64,000 nucleotides of DNA from Candidatus Deianiraea vastatrix (lineage in GTDB: Bacteria; Pseudomonadota; Alphaproteobacteria; Rickettsiales; Deianiraeaceae): contig NZ_CP029077.1 in the NCBI RefSeq assembly GCF_007993655.1, forward strand, positions 676,744 through 740,743. Reading direction: 5' to 3'. Made by a program: the position numbers and the translations under genes. Positions within the stretch are counted from its first letter, which is position 1, and every line of letters begins with the position of its first letter. Positions 63,831 to 64,000 of this stretch are shown here, piece after piece. A model generated the notes under the pieces. That model searched no databases. It saw only the letters and a program-made list of their open reading frames with translations, and was not told where the DNA came from.

Positions 63831-64000
63831 TTATACAACAGGAGTTAAGAATTCCATAATACATCCGTTTGATCCGTTATCAGATGAGTTTGATGTATAT
63901 CCAGTTCCGGTTAAATTCGCAGTGTCGCAACATAGGGTTGCAGCTCCAGTAGCTGGGTTATTAGCCAACAAGTTACCAAAATTACATTTACCATCATCTA
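63831..64000 (-). CDS. C-terminal end of a Cys-containing exported-type protein (partial)
   Basis: The last 55 codons of a gene that continues past the right edge, ending TAA at 63831-63833. The sequence is Asn/Thr/Gly-rich with four Cys (GKCNFGN, LCCDTAN, NGCIMEF), a composition of secreted or surface proteins. No family can be assigned from this piece. Confidence 0.5.
   Translation of the reverse strand, partial: DDGKCNFGNLLANNPATGAATLCCDTANLTGTGYTSNSSDNGSNGCIMEFLTPVV

Overview
The window is AT-rich DNA from a Gram-negative bacterium, most probably an alphaproteobacterium of the Rickettsiales type. The grounds are a rickettsial-type isocitrate dehydrogenase with a long C-terminal extension, gene-transfer-agent (GTA)-like head genes scattered in separate places, and the habit of finding single subunits of large complexes alone (sdhC, nuoC, atpB, secF, mnhB-like, leuD). 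It makes LPS (lpxB, rmlA, a WaaE-like transferase) and peptidoglycan (ftsI, mrdA). It keeps some amino-acid synthesis (metE, metF, a trans-sulfuration enzyme, ilvD, leuD, chorismate mutase), so it looks less host-dependent than Rickettsia or Ehrlichia, although decayed genes are visible. The lineage is inferred from gene content only; there is no rRNA gene here.

Layout. 1-9.0 kb: a partial second MetE, rluC-pheS, sdhC-lysE, infB-ftsI. 9.1-14.2 kb: rmlA, lpxB, icd, mnmE. 14.2-15.6 kb: GTA-type large terminase. 15.6-18.4 kb: secF, a cold-shock protein and a DEAD-box helicase. 18.5-26.3 kb is the accessory part: two related membrane proteins, one carrying a LysR-type DNA-binding domain, a VirB2-like pilin candidate, the GTA-type portal, a coiled-coil protein, an LprI-like exported protein, a trpB remnant, a Rossmann protein and tRNA-Ser(GCT). 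26.4-37.9 kb: uvrA, a TsaC-TfoX_C fusion, leuD, nuoC, chorismate mutase, alaS, an MnhB-like gene, a frameshifted nitroreductase, mlaD, xseB, ybaB. 37.9-39.6 kb: atpB and a three-gene GTA head-tail operon. 39.8-44.6 kb: a methionine cluster. 44.7-58.6 kb: pgk, low-complexity and coiled-coil proteins, hemH, ybeY, plsC, map, mrdA, ilvD, tolQRA. 58.7-64 kb: a C-terminally short glyS, a miaB fragment, a hydrolase lipoprotein, miaB, a glycosyltransferase and the end of a Cys-rich protein.

The most striking observation is regulatory. The three separate GTA loci (terminase, portal, head-tail operon) each carry the same octamer TGCTTCCA followed by an A-tract, 52-54 nt before the start codon, and their leaders share a second TAAATTTT box just before the start. 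By eye I found this octamer nowhere else between genes in the window. It looks like a common control element tying dispersed GTA operons into one regulon. Housekeeping genes instead show ordinary sigma70-like promoters (TTGAC/TTGAT, 16-17 nt, TACAAT/TAATAT).

Signs of genome reduction and rearrangement are frequent: a trpB 3' remnant, a one-base frameshift in a nitroreductase, a stop-interrupted Gln-rich remnant, a 117-bp duplicated piece of miaB flanking a hydrolase gene next to the shortened glyS, and a 96-bp perfect repeat between the two neighbouring membrane-protein genes.
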